From positions 1,221,310 through 1,285,309 of the forward strand of contig OZ024666.1 in assembly GCA_964016415.1 (NCBI GenBank): a stretch of 64,000 nucleotides of DNA. The letters run 5' to 3'. The notes beneath the pieces were generated by a model. It ran no database searches. It was not told the DNA's origin and was given only the letters and a program-made list of their open reading frames with translations. Made by a program: the position numbers and the translations under genes. Origin of the DNA: Erwinia sp. Its GTDB lineage: Bacteria > Pseudomonadota > Gammaproteobacteria > Enterobacterales > Enterobacteriaceae. This document shows, piece by piece, positions 31,307 to 41,901 of the stretch (positions are counted from its first letter, which is position 1; each line of letters starts with the position of its first letter).

Positions 31307-32377
31307 ATGTCTCGCCCCATTGTTGCCCTGATAGATATCAAGGCTCTACAACAGAACCTCTCGATCGTCAAAACACGTACTGGAAACTCCAGGGTCTGGG
31401 CGGTGGTTAAAGCAAATGCTTATGGTCATGGTCTGCAGCGAATTCTCCCCGCTATCGCTGATGCCGATGGTGCCGCGTTACTTAATCTTGAGGAAGCAAT
31501 TCTCCTGCGTCAACAAGGGTGGCAAAAACCCATTTTGCTGTTGGAAGGTTTTTTTCAGCCACAGGAGTTATCGATTCTTGATCAACACAGGCTGACTACC
31601 GTAATACACAGTGAATGGCAAATTAACGCTCTCGCGAAAAGCACGCTCTCTGCTCCGTTAAACGTCTATCTCAAAGTCAACAGCGGCATGAACCGGCTCG
31701 GATTTGCCCCGCACAGGGTTGCGGATGTATGGCAGCAACTCTCCTCGCTGACTAATGTGAATCAGCTTACGTTGATGTCTCATTTCGCCAATGCAGATAA
31801 GCCTGAGGGGATTGAATCCGCCACCCGACAGATGACACCACTTATTAATCAGCTGGGATGTTCTGCCTCACTGGCTAACTCCGCGGCCACATTGTGGCAC
31901 CCTGCTACCCATCATCAGTGGGTGCGTCCCGGGGTTATCCTTTATGGTGCTTCTCCTACCGGGCGCCTGGAGGATATTGCTGAAACAGGGTTGACACCGG
32001 TAATGACCCTGAAAAGTGAACTGATAGCCATTCAGACATTGCTTCCCGGTGCAACAGTAGGATATGGCTCCCGCTACCAGGCGCAGGAGAAACAGCGAAT
32101 TGGTGTGGTAGCATGTGGCTATGCGGATGGATATCCACGTCACGCGCCGACGGGGACACCGATACTGGTTGATGGCATATTAACCCGTACTGTAGGGACA
32201 GTATCGATGGACATGCTTACAGTGGATTTAACACCTTGTCCTGCGGCAGCGATTGGAAGCCCGGTCGAGTTGTGGGGAGAAACTGTGAAGATTGATCAAG
32301 TGGCACAGGCAGCAGGAACGGTTGGTTATGAATTAATGACTGCACTGGCAGCCAGAGTCCCAGTGCGAAAACGATGA
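31307..32377 (+). CDS. dadX: Alanine racemase, catabolic (DadX-type)
   Basis: A PLP-dependent racemase interconverting L- and D-alanine. The ATG at 31307 (MSRPIVALIDIKAL) follows GGAG and matches the family start; a 12-residue upstream extension is not needed. The protein is 356 residues, as E. coli DadX. PLP Lys35 lies in VVKANAYGHG, and the catalytic Tyr region GYGSRYQ and the C-terminal VELWGE/VGYELMTALAARVP blocks are intact. Location next to fadR points to DadX rather than Alr, but dadA, its usual upstream partner, is absent. Confidence 0.92.
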   Translation: MSRPIVALIDIKALQQNLSIVKTRTGNSRVWAVVKANAYGHGLQRILPAIADADGAALLNLEEAILLRQQGWQKPILLLEGFFQPQELSILDQHRLTTVIHSEWQINALAKSTLSAPLNVYLKVNSGMNRLGFAPHRVADVWQQLSSLTNVNQLTLMSHFANADKPEGIESATRQMTPLINQLGCSASLANSAATLWHPATHHQWVRPGVILYGASPTGRLEDIAETGLTPVMTLKSELIAIQTLLPGATVGYGSRYQAQEKQRIGVVACGYADGYPRHAPTGTPILVDGILTRTVGTVSMDMLTVDLTPCPAAAIGSPVELWGETVKIDQVAQAAGTVGYELMTALAARVPVRKR

Positions 32378-32399
32378 GCTGTAGTCTGCGCGGGCAGAA

Positions 32400-33638
32400 T
32401 TACCCGCGCCAGCGACTATAACGCAGTAATAGTGCCTTTACCTGTTTGCTGCAACGGTAAGCACAGAAAATTAATCCGCTACCAACAAGCATGGTGATCA
32501 GCAGCATACCCTTCTCACTGAAAGGGAGCATCATTGTTACAATTCCGATCAGTGAGCCTCCGGCCATCTGAATAAATCCGGCCAAAGCAGATGCCACACC
32601 GGCCTGATGCTGATAGGGTTCAAGTGCATAGCTGGTCGCCGGGCCAACGGTGAATGCCAGTCCCGCCACTGCCAATGCGACAGGGAACATATACAGCGCC
32701 CAGTGGAATTGCACAGATGCGGGCAGGGCAGACATACCGAAACTCAGTAGCAATGCACCCGCTAACATTGCGATTGAGCCGGTGAGCAGGCAAAAAGGAC
32801 GTCCCACTTTACGGATCATTTTGTTCACCAGGACACTGACCAGCATTATCCAAAAACCATTCACGCCAAAAGCGACAGAAAACTGCAGCGAAGTGAGTTT
32901 TCCTTCCTGCATCAATACCTGTGGAGCCAGCGACACATAAGTCAGTACCATGCCCATTGCCCCTGCATTTGCACCACAGAAGATGAGAAAAGGGCGCTGG
33001 CGTAAAATTGCTGCGTATTGTCTGAGGGGGAGTCCTTTGACCGCCAGTGTGGTTGCCGGGCGAGTTTCCGGCAAAAATTTGATGACTAATAATAAGATGA
33101 CTACGCCATAGCCTGTCAGTAACCAGAACGGCGCACGCCAGCCGTAGTGTGAAGCTAACAGCCCACCAAGCAGTGGGGCAAGCGCCGGAACAATATTCAG
33201 TGCACCATTTAAAAAACCATAGGCACGTGCTGCGTCGTTACCCTGAAGACGGTCACGGACACCACTGAAGGCGACAACAGCAGTGCAGCATACCGCACAA
33301 CCCTGAATCACACGGGCTAGAAAAAATAATGGCCATCCGGAAGCGATGGCAGCGAGTATACTGCCAATGATGTAAAGCATAACTCCGTTAAGGGCAATCG
33401 GTCTACGACCTATGTTGTCTGCCAGCGGTCCAACCACCACCTGTCCCAACCCCATGATGAGTAAAAATAGCGGGATCGTGGTTTGAATCAACGTGACAGG
33501 AGCATTAAGACCCGTGGCGATATCAGGTAATGTGGGAAGATAGAGGTCGACACCTAAAGGCCCCAGCAATACGAGGCTGAGGAGAAGCAGAGTATAGTTA
33601 AACATGCGCCAGATAATCCCATTGAGAGCAGAGGGCAT
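32400..33638 (-). CDS. MFS drug efflux transporter, Bcr/CflA-type
   Basis: A 412-residue, 12-segment major facilitator of the DHA1 group, predicted to export drugs or metabolites with proton antiport. Visible signatures: GPLGVDLYLPTLPDIA in the first segment, the loop motif GPLADNIGRRP (motif A), the RVIQGCAV segment and LAPLLGGLLASHYGWRAPFWLL (Bcr/CflA motif C region). ATG 33638 was used; a second ATG eleven codons later is possible. The specific substrate is unknown. Its 3' end lies in a GCGCGGG/CCCGCGC hairpin shared with convergent dadX. It begins an accessory region not found beside dadX in E. coli. Confidence 0.85.
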   Translation of the reverse strand: MPSALNGIIWRMFNYTLLLLSLVLLGPLGVDLYLPTLPDIATGLNAPVTLIQTTIPLFLLIMGLGQVVVGPLADNIGRRPIALNGVMLYIIGSILAAIASGWPLFFLARVIQGCAVCCTAVVAFSGVRDRLQGNDAARAYGFLNGALNIVPALAPLLGGLLASHYGWRAPFWLLTGYGVVILLLVIKFLPETRPATTLAVKGLPLRQYAAILRQRPFLIFCGANAGAMGMVLTYVSLAPQVLMQEGKLTSLQFSVAFGVNGFWIMLVSVLVNKMIRKVGRPFCLLTGSIAMLAGALLLSFGMSALPASVQFHWALYMFPVALAVAGLAFTVGPATSYALEPYQHQAGVASALAGFIQMAGGSLIGIVTMMLPFSEKGMLLITMLVGSGLIFCAYRCSKQVKALLLRYSRWRG

Positions 33639-33752
33639 AGCCTAATGATTTTACGCTTATTGTTGAAGTAAAATTGTCAGTTAAGTGTGTCTGAGAATTT
33701 TTTTTCACTTGCTGCATATTACACCGATAAATCATCCTGTGCCGACACGTGC

Positions 33753-34484
33753 TCATTCAGTGTTGGTGTGAGTGAGGGCGGGCTTGTTACGTGGGATGTA
33801 ATATTTCATCTGAAACTCAAACATATTGGTATAGAGAATCGAGTAATCAATCGGGTTACCTTCCGAGTCCATTGCCTGGGTATACATTTTGATGATCGGA
33901 TCGCGTTGGCTGATATGTAGCAGCTGGGCTATCTCGGGCGTGGGCATCATGGGATGAATGGTTTCAAAACAACCAGCAATAGTGACACCACACTCTTTTT
34001 CAATGAAATCGTACTTAGAGTTCTTCATGTGACTGACAGTCAGATCAGGAAAGCGCTGAGCGCAGAGCCAGGTTTCTTCGAGTTGCATGATGACATCATC
34101 GATATAACGGAGTCGTTTGACATAAAAGACTTGTGCCTTGAGGGGGATGTTCAGGCCTTTGGCAATTTCATCATTAGCTGCCTGTAATTCAAACTTAATT
34201 AACTGGCTGGAGGGATGCTTACCTTCCTGGCGGGCAATTTCGGTAAAACTATTCAGTTGCATAGTCGATGATTGAAAATTTTTATTTTTTATCCAGGTAC
34301 CTGCACCATGTTTTCGATCGATAAGGTTTTCTTTTTCCAGTAAATCCAATGCCTTACGTATGGTGTTTCTTGAAACATTATAACAGGCGGCGAGTGTTTT
34401 TTCAGAGGGCATCTGTTCGCCAATAGCGTATTGTGCACTGTTAATTTTTTTTCGGAGCAGGGTGTTAATATTTTTATATACCAC
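33753..34484 (-). CDS. GntR/HutC-family regulator, probably of the adjacent PTS cluster
   Basis: A 243-residue transcription factor. Residues 1-70 are a GntR winged helix (GEQMPSEKTLAACYNVSRNTIRKALDLLEKENLI); residues about 80-235 form a UTRA ligand-binding domain (VFYVKRLRYIDDVIMQLEETW, IIKMYTQAMDSEGNPIDYSILYTN). UTRA regulators next to sugar PTS genes usually respond to the sugar phosphate. It diverges from the IIB gene across about 190 AT-rich bases, which would hold its operator; no operator could be pinned down. A TGTGA half-site near 34601 could be part of a CRP site, but the other half is poor. Confidence 0.85.
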   Translation of the reverse strand: MVYKNINTLLRKKINSAQYAIGEQMPSEKTLAACYNVSRNTIRKALDLLEKENLIDRKHGAGTWIKNKNFQSSTMQLNSFTEIARQEGKHPSSQLIKFELQAANDEIAKGLNIPLKAQVFYVKRLRYIDDVIMQLEETWLCAQRFPDLTVSHMKNSKYDFIEKECGVTIAGCFETIHPMMPTPEIAQLLHISQRDPIIKMYTQAMDSEGNPIDYSILYTNMFEFQMKYYIPRNKPALTHTNTE

Positions 34485-34677
34485 TTTTAAACCTCTTTAA
34501 AGTCTATATAAAACATTATGATAACAATAATACTGTGACAGTAGATAAAAAAAGGTTCCTGATTGCAAGCAAAAGTGAACATCTTGAACATCGTTAACTG
34601 TGATCTGAATAGCAGTCATTATCATGTCTAAGATCTACAGTTTGTTCCATCACCTATGATTAAAAAAGGACAACAGG

Positions 34678-34983
34678 ATGAAAAAAATTTTATTGGTCTG
34701 TGCCGCAGGGATGTCGACCAGCATGTTGGTAAAAAAAATGAAAGAGTCTGCAGATAAAAGAAGTATTGCAGTGGAAATCAATGCGCTGTCAATGGCAGAG
34801 GCAAAAGAAAAAATAGCGAAAGAAGGGGTCGATATTGTTCTTCTTGGTCCGCAAGTTCGTTTCCAGAGAAAAGAGATAGAAGACGTTGTCAAAGGTAAAA
34901 TACCTGTCGACGTTATCGATATGAAAAGTTATGGCATGATGGACGGTGAATCAGTTTTGAATACTGCACTTTCTCAGATATAA
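34678..34983 (+). CDS. PTS lactose/cellobiose-type EIIB
   Basis: A 101-residue cytoplasmic phosphotransfer protein. The phosphorylated residue is Cys8 in ILLVCAAGMSTSMLV. The length and the KEGVDIVLLGPQVRF block are typical of the cellobiose/diacetylchitobiose EIIB family. It passes phosphate from EIIA to the sugar during uptake through EIIC. First gene of the PTS cluster; the downstream EIIC gene is broken, so the protein probably has no partner. The ATG follows AAAAGGACAACAGG. Confidence 0.93.
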   Translation: MKKILLVCAAGMSTSMLVKKMKESADKRSIAVEINALSMAEAKEKIAKEGVDIVLLGPQVRFQRKEIEDVVKGKIPVDVIDMKSYGMMDGESVLNTALSQI

Positions 34984-35135
34984 AATTCCGATACCAAACT
35001 CATAGACTTTAAAAGATAAAGTTATTATTTATTTTCCCGAGCGCTAACTTTTTATAAGTTCAATCGAGAGGCCGTTACTTTCGGTTTATTTATTTCTGGT
35101 TAACGGTTATAAAATATCTATTTTGAGGGTTTATT

Positions 35136-36458
35136 ATGAGCTTCATGGAGAGTTTTTAACGTGGAATGGAACGTTTTCTCGTTCCTGTTGGGATTAAACT
35201 GAATTCACAAATACATGTTTCAGCGATCAGAGATGCTTTTATTTTGTCATTTCCTATTGTGATGGCAAGTTCACTGATTTTTTTAATCAACTTTGCTATT
35301 CTATCGCCTGATGGCTTCATTGCCAGTTTATTACATCTGGGAAGCTTGTTTCCTAATCTTGCCGATGCGCAGGAAGTTTTTCGACCGGTAATGAATGGCT
35401 CGGTTAATATTATGGCGATATTAATCACTTTCCTGGTAGCGAGAAACTTGGCAAACAGTTATCAGCAGGATGATTTGCTTTGCGGATTAACGGCAATAGG
35501 TGCATTTTTTATCGTCTATCCTCAGTATCATATGGTTGACGAAAAAGCTTATCTGACAACTCAGTATCTTGGCCCGTAGGGATTGTTTGTAGCAATTCTG
35601 GTGGCATTGTCAGCCAGTGAACTTTTTTGTCGTCTGGCGCGTAACCCCAGAGTGGCAATTAATATGCCTCCGGCAGTTCCACCCGCCGTATCACGTTCAT
35701 TTAAAGTGTTATTACCGATTTTCCTGGTGATGACGGTCTTTTCTATCCTGAATTATTTGCTGACACGAATTTCGCCCGGAGGACTAAACGCATTAATTTA
35801 TAATTTACTCCAGGCACCACTCAAAGATATGGGAACGAATATTGTTACTGTGCTTATTCTCAGCGTAGTCGCTAATTTTCTTTGGGTTCTGGGGATTCAT
35901 GGGCCTAATACCGTTGCCGCGATTCGTGAAACTGTATTTTCTGAAGCCAATCTTGAAAACCTATCTTATGCGGCAAGCCACGGAGAAACCTGGGGAGCAC
36001 CTTATCCCTTCACATGGACCAGTGTAAATGATGCCTTCGCCAATTATGGTGGCTCAGGCATGACGCTGGGATTATTGATTGCCATTTTTATTGCTTCCAG
36101 GCGTAAAGACTTTCGTGATATGGCAAAAATGGCATTTGTACCAGGACTGTTTAATATTAATGAACCGATTATCTTCGGATTACACATCGTATTGAACCCT
36201 ATCATGGTCATCCCTTTTGTACTGGTGCCTGTAGTAACCTCGCTTATTGGCTACTTCGCCGTAACACTGGAAATTATTCCTCCGGTCGCCTATGCCATTC
36301 CCTGGACCACACCAGGACCGTTAATTGCGTTCTTCGGTACTGGGGGGAACTGGATTGCCTTGATAGTAGGATTACTTTGTCTGGCTGTGGCAACACTCAT
36401 CTATCTGCCTTTTGTTATTGCCGCAAATTCAGTCAATAAAAAAATAGCGAGTGTATAG
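35136..36458 (+). pseudogene. PTS lactose/cellobiose-type EIIC with two nonsense codons
   Basis: A sugar permease frame of 440 codons, starting at ATG 35136 behind GAGGG. Two in-frame stops interrupt it: TAA at codon 8 (35157-35159, MSFMESF, stop, RGMERFLVPVG) and TAG at codon 148 (35577-35579, QYLGP, stop, GLFVAILV). No frame change is needed, and the sequence is otherwise conserved: IRDAFILSFPIVMASSLIF, FLWVLGIHGPNTVAA, GGSGMTLGLLIAIFIASRRKDF and NEPIIFGLHIVLNP. Both stops could come from Gln codons by one C-to-T change. Uptake should be lost unless the stops are suppressed. Confidence 0.92.
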
Positions 36459-36497
36459 GTTTATAAAAATATCGATTCATTATGAGAAGGAATAAAT

Positions 36498-36818
36498 ATG
36501 TTCGCTGATGAAAGTACCGTAATGGAATTGTTAATTCATGCCGGCCAGGCGCGATCAGATGCAATGGAGGCGATCAGTGCGGCACGGGAAAAAGAGTGGA
36601 AAAAAAGTGATGCGTTATTGGCAAGTGCCGACGAGGCATGTCGTGCTGCACACAAAATTCAGACTTCATTGATTGGACAGGATGAAGGATGCGGAAAAAT
36701 CAGTGTTAATTTGATTTTATTACATGCTCAGGATCACTTGATGACCGCCATGCTGTGTATGGATTTGGCGCGAGAAATCATTGCGTTGCGCCGCGAGTTA
36801 TGTAACCCGATTGAATGA
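36498..36818 (+). CDS. PTS lactose/cellobiose-type EIIA
   Basis: A 106-residue, three-helix EIIA. His76 in LLHAQDHLM is the expected phosphorylation site, and an Asp three residues on (Asp79) is the conserved metal ligand. It would take phosphate from HPr and pass it to EIIB. The start follows GAAGGAA. It lies between the broken EIIC and the broken glycosidase, so although intact it has probably lost its purpose. Confidence 0.93.
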   Translation: MFADESTVMELLIHAGQARSDAMEAISAAREKEWKKSDALLASADEACRAAHKIQTSLIGQDEGCGKISVNLILLHAQDHLMTAMLCMDLAREIIALRRELCNPIE

Positions 36819-36921
36819 CATGCGGTAAAAAAAGACACTGAAAATTGTCTGCAGCAGCTACAAACAGAGTAAATCAGCCCGGTAAAGCGCAAGCGCATTT
36901 CGGGTTATCGTAAACCGATAA

Positions 36922-38361
<1,440 letters not shown>

Positions 38362-38911
38362 CACTTCTCAGCATTAGGGCCTGTACATCCAAAGGGTGCT
38401 ACGGGCCTCTCCTCAGCTGCTTTCCATCATTTTTGTCCTTCCTGTTTCATCCATGTAATACGTGATTTTGTCACGGGCGGTATCAGCGCATCGAATGTCT
38501 GAACTCAGGAGCTGCATTGCCGTGATACGCAATTACTCTCCATTCTTCCTGAAAACTGCTATTGGGTTATGATGAAGCCTTTGACCTATTTTCTTTATTT
38601 TCTCCATAATATTGACCAACGTGTTGGATGATATTTGTTTTCAGGAGATGATTCTGAAACTGAGGTTTAATTATATAGCAATATCAGGAAATTTATGGGT
38701 TAATTTAAGATTTGTAATTAACTACTTTCAGTTGATATTTTAACGGGCGTTACAAAAATATTTTTCTCAAATAATAAATTCTTCTGGACTTAAATAAAGA
38801 ATAGTTGTTATAAATATCTGCGCTCAGAAATATAAATGCTGAAGCAAACTGGTTGCTTTTTATCCTTAGTAAAATGATAAGTAATAAATATGTATACAAG
38901 GAAATATACTG
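38362..38911. other. Gene-free interval upstream of surface lipoprotein
   Basis: No recognisable gene was found. The first 250 bases have normal composition and may be a degraded gene; a 35-codon minus-strand frame there has no recognised relative. The last 300 bases are strongly AT-rich and probably carry the lipoprotein promoter. I looked for a Fur box and saw no convincing one. Confidence 0.5.
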
Positions 38912-39622
38912 ATGAAAGCATTAAAATCTCTTCTTCTGGTGTCGATTTTTGCTCTTACAGCGTGTGGAAGCAGTGGCGGTGGCGGAAACAGCAGTTCAGG
39001 TGAAGTAAATAAAGAACAAACTGTTGAGCCAGTCAAACCGACAACACCAACAACTCCCGCAGCACCGCAAGCTGGTGGAGCTTCCAAGGGAACAATCTCG
39101 GGATATACTTATACGGCACCGAACGGCGTAGTTTATGCGCTGAAAAATAACATCATCCAGTCGGCCGGTATGACAACAATGAAAGACAAAAATGGCACTC
39201 TGGCGACTTGTTGCGGAAGAATGAGCTACACCACTTACGGAACATGGGCTTCAGGTACCGACAATGCGGTGTTCCATGCCACGGACAAAGCGACTGCAGT
39301 TGCCAATGTACCAACTGAAGGCAAAGCAACTTATACAGGCCAGGCATTACGTGGCACCACACAGGAAACTGCTGTATTTGGCGTTGATTTTGCGGCAAAA
39401 ACCATTGAAGGTTCAGTGAATACTACCGACACGGAGTTTGGTTCACTGGTGAGCATGCAGGGTAACATCAGTGGCGGTAGCTTCAGCGGTACCGCCGAGT
39501 CAGGAGGTGAAAGCGGAGTATTTAACGGGCAGTTTAATGGTTCTGCTGCGCAGGAGTTGGGCGGAATTGCTCAATTTACAGATTCCAGTAAAGATATCGC
39601 TTTTGGTGCGTCACATCAGTAA
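38912..39622 (+). CDS. TbpB-like surface lipoprotein, predicted Slam (type XI) cargo
   Basis: A 236-residue lipoprotein. The signal peptide ends in lipobox LTAC with the lipidated Cys18, followed by a Gly/Ser-rich tether (SSGGGGNSSSGE) and a Pro/Thr-rich stretch (to about 60). The C-terminal half is an eight-stranded barrel of the TbpB/factor H-binding protein type: KATYTGQALRGT, VDFAAKTIEGSV and GVFNGQFNGSAAQELGGIAQF match the recurring pattern of that domain. Such proteins are flipped to the cell surface by Slam proteins, and a Slam gene follows 73 bases downstream. A vicinal cysteine pair (ATCCGRM) is notable. Possible ligands are haem, a metal-binding host protein or a host surface factor; none can be chosen from sequence. 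The start follows AAGGAA. Confidence 0.85.
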   Translation: MKALKSLLLVSIFALTACGSSGGGGNSSSGEVNKEQTVEPVKPTTPTTPAAPQAGGASKGTISGYTYTAPNGVVYALKNNIIQSAGMTTMKDKNGTLATCCGRMSYTTYGTWASGTDNAVFHATDKATAVANVPTEGKATYTGQALRGTTQETAVFGVDFAAKTIEGSVNTTDTEFGSLVSMQGNISGGSFSGTAESGGESGVFNGQFNGSAAQELGGIAQFTDSSKDIAFGASHQ

Positions 39623-39644
39623 CTAAAGATCGGCTACTTAACCG

Positions 39645-39672
39645 ATAACCGGCGGCAATTCTGGCCGGTTAT
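39645..39672 (+). promoter_or_regulatory. Intercistronic hairpin between lipoprotein and Slam genes
   Basis: A perfect 9-bp stem (ATAACCGGC/GCCGGTTAT) with a 10-base loop lies between the two genes. There is no T-run after it, so it is more likely an attenuator or mRNA stabiliser that lets cargo exceed translocator in amount. Confidence 0.55.
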
Positions 39673-39695
39673 GGCTCTTAAACAATGGACTGGCT

Positions 39696-41108
39696 ATGAT
39701 TGCGCGCACGATCTTTTTGACGCTGACGAGGTTCAGTTCCGTTAGCGCTATGGCATTACCGGATCCTTACGAAGTTCCGGCCAAAGCCGATTTTGAAAAA
39801 TTTCAACTCGCGGGTCAGTCAGAAACGACTGATCAGCAGCTGTTAGCTGTATCCAATGAAGATTTACGTGACAGGCCCTTACTGGCGATGCAGTTATTGG
39901 ATCAGGCGGTTAAGGAACAGCATTGGCCGATGGTCAAAGCGATACTTGGCGTTTATGAATTCATGCCTCAGGCCGATCAAACTTTAGTCCTGTTTGCTAA
40001 AGCTGGTGTGGCAAGAAGTGAAGGTGATTATCCAGGGGCTATTGCGAGTTATCGCAGGTTACTTGATGATCAGCCAGATTTGAATGCAGTTCGTCTTGAT
40101 TTGGCAAGATCGCTGTTTGAAAATCATCAATATGATACGGCGGAATTACAGTTTCATCAGGTAATGAAGCAGCAGCCGCCTGAGCATATTCGCGCTATTA
40201 TCAGAAATTATTTGGATCGAATTTCCAGTGGAAATGATATAACGGCAGGAATGAATCTCAGTTATGTGAATGACAGCAATGTAAATAAAGCGTCATCAGA
40301 TAAATATATTTATATTGGTGATCGTACCTTTATCCGAAATAAAGAGAGTTTTCCTCAACGTGGTGAAGGGTTATGGTATTCTGGTAATGTAAAAAAAGAT
40401 ACCAGAGTGGTCGATCAGCACGCTGTGCGAATGAAGGCCACACTCACCGGCAATAGCTATTGGAATAATCATCGTTACGATGACATTATTGTGCGTTATT
40501 ACATGGGTTATCACTACGGTGATTTCCGTCAACAATTCGCATTACTTCCATTCTATGAAAAACGCTGGTATGGCACCTCACCCTACTCGGCAGGGGCAGG
40601 GATCAGGGGAGAGTATGGTTATTTACTCACACCCGTTTGGCAATGGAACCAGGTTATTGAACACCAGAAAGTTAACTATGACGATCGGCGTTATCACTCT
40701 TTGAGCGGTGATAACTGGTTCTCATCGACCACCCTTTCTCATGCGCTGGCTCCCGGCATTACTATTAATGTTGGTAGCGACCTGCTGCAGCAAAACACAC
40801 AGAGAGCGAGTGAATCAAACCGTCGGGTTGCGTTACGTAGCGGTGGGCAAATTGAGCTGCCGTGGAATATTTCGCTGGCTTCGTCTGCTGTCTTAGTACG
40901 ACGTCATTATGAAGGTGAAAATGATATCTTCGCTGTGCGACGTAAAGATCGGGAGCTGCTACTAAATAGCGCAATCTGGCACCGACAGTGGCAAATATTT
41001 TCGCTGGTACCGAAACTAAATTTTTCCTACAAACAGGTCACAAGTAACATCAGTTTTTATGAATACAGTCAGAAGAATATCTTTCTGACTATTGAGCGGG
41101 TTTACTGA
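39696..41108 (+). CDS. Slam-family outer-membrane translocator (type XI secretion)
   Basis: A 470-residue surface lipoprotein assembly modulator. Residues about 40-190 form a periplasmic TPR domain (ARSEGDYPGAIASYRRLLDDQPDLNAVRLDLA), and about 195-470 form a 14-strand-type barrel of the DUF560/Slam domain, ending in an aromatic residue (LTIERVY) as expected for BAM insertion. Members move specific lipoproteins across the outer membrane to the surface, and the gene upstream encodes a fitting cargo. Relatives include NilB and HsmA of Xenorhabdus and Slam1 of Neisseria. The N-terminal signal is weak, with an Arg in its hydrophobic core (MIARTIFLTLTRFSSVSAMA), which may impair export. Confidence 0.85.
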   Translation: MIARTIFLTLTRFSSVSAMALPDPYEVPAKADFEKFQLAGQSETTDQQLLAVSNEDLRDRPLLAMQLLDQAVKEQHWPMVKAILGVYEFMPQADQTLVLFAKAGVARSEGDYPGAIASYRRLLDDQPDLNAVRLDLARSLFENHQYDTAELQFHQVMKQQPPEHIRAIIRNYLDRISSGNDITAGMNLSYVNDSNVNKASSDKYIYIGDRTFIRNKESFPQRGEGLWYSGNVKKDTRVVDQHAVRMKATLTGNSYWNNHRYDDIIVRYYMGYHYGDFRQQFALLPFYEKRWYGTSPYSAGAGIRGEYGYLLTPVWQWNQVIEHQKVNYDDRRYHSLSGDNWFSSTTLSHALAPGITINVGSDLLQQNTQRASESNRRVALRSGGQIELPWNISLASSAVLVRRHYEGENDIFAVRRKDRELLLNSAIWHRQWQIFSLVPKLNFSYKQVTSNISFYEYSQKNIFLTIERVY

Positions 41109-41325
41109 GACAGTCATATTCAAGGTTAAATCATCATGTGTAATCAGTAGATTAACGTAGATCCTCATTGCAAACGCCCGGCTGTCATCACTCTCTGCAA
41201 CTGATAACAGGCTTCTGTTGTCTGAGAGTTGCGGGAAAATTTTCTTGCTGCTATTGCCTGGATTGAGGACTCCCCTTATGATTGCAGCGCTTTTTATCTA
41301 CGGCGAATTTTTAAATGGGATCTCT

Positions 41326-41901
41326 ATGGGAAACAATGTATTAGCCAACCCTGCACCGTTGGGGCTGATGGGATTTGGCATGACAACAATCTTGCTTAAC
41401 ATCCACAACGCGGGTTTTTTCCCAATTGAAACAGCGATTGTTGCAATGGGGATCTTCTATGGTGGTTTGGCACAGGTTATTGCCGGTATTCTCGAGTACC
41501 GTAAAGGAAATACATTCGGTCTAACTGCTTTTACCTCTTACGGTTTTTTCTGGATCGTTCTGGTCGGTATCTGGTATCTGCCTGTCTCTTCTCATACGGC
41601 ACCAACGGATCCCGTCTTCCTCGGTATTTTTCTGGCCTTGTGGGGAATTTTCACTGCCTTTATGTTTATTGGAACATTAAAGGGGAACAAAGTACTGCAG
41701 TTTGTGTTTGGCAGTCTGGTCGTGCTTTTTGCACTGCTGGCTTTAGGAAATATTCTGGGAAACAAAACGCTGATCCGTATTGCTGGTTTTGAGGGGATCA
41801 TCTGTGGTGCCAGTGCATTCTATCTTGCAATGGCAGAGGTCCTGAAAGAGCAGTTTGGCCGTGATGTGTTACCAATAGGTGCGCCTAAAGATAACCATTA
41901 A
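41326..41901 (+). CDS. satP: Succinate-acetate/proton symporter SatP
   Basis: A 191-residue inner-membrane acetate uptake transporter (YaaH, AceTr/GPR1 family) with six membrane segments. The ATG at 41326 (MGNNVLANPAPLGLMGFGMTT) starts at the family's signature NPAPLGLMGFGMTT; a longer frame upstream lacks support. FGLTAFTSYGFFW and GFEGIICGASAFYLAMAEVLKEQFG are conserved. The E. coli protein has 188 residues. Its position between the Slam gene and cheV is not that of E. coli. Confidence 0.93.
   Translation: MGNNVLANPAPLGLMGFGMTTILLNIHNAGFFPIETAIVAMGIFYGGLAQVIAGILEYRKGNTFGLTAFTSYGFFWIVLVGIWYLPVSSHTAPTDPVFLGIFLALWGIFTAFMFIGTLKGNKVLQFVFGSLVVLFALLALGNILGNKTLIRIAGFEGIICGASAFYLAMAEVLKEQFGRDVLPIGAPKDNH

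Noticed and set aside
34560-34620. CRP site or GntR operator upstream of the PTS cluster
   Set aside because: One TGTGA half-site and a short GAACATC direct repeat are seen, but no convincing full palindrome.
38862-38900. Possible Fur box upstream of the surface lipoprotein
   Set aside because: An AATGATAAGTAATA stretch gives only a partial match in very AT-rich DNA; not enough to claim iron control.
38912-41108. Naming the pair nilC/nilB or hemophilin/HsmA
   Set aside because: Domain architecture and gene order agree, but orthology needs an alignment I cannot run, so no gene symbols were given.
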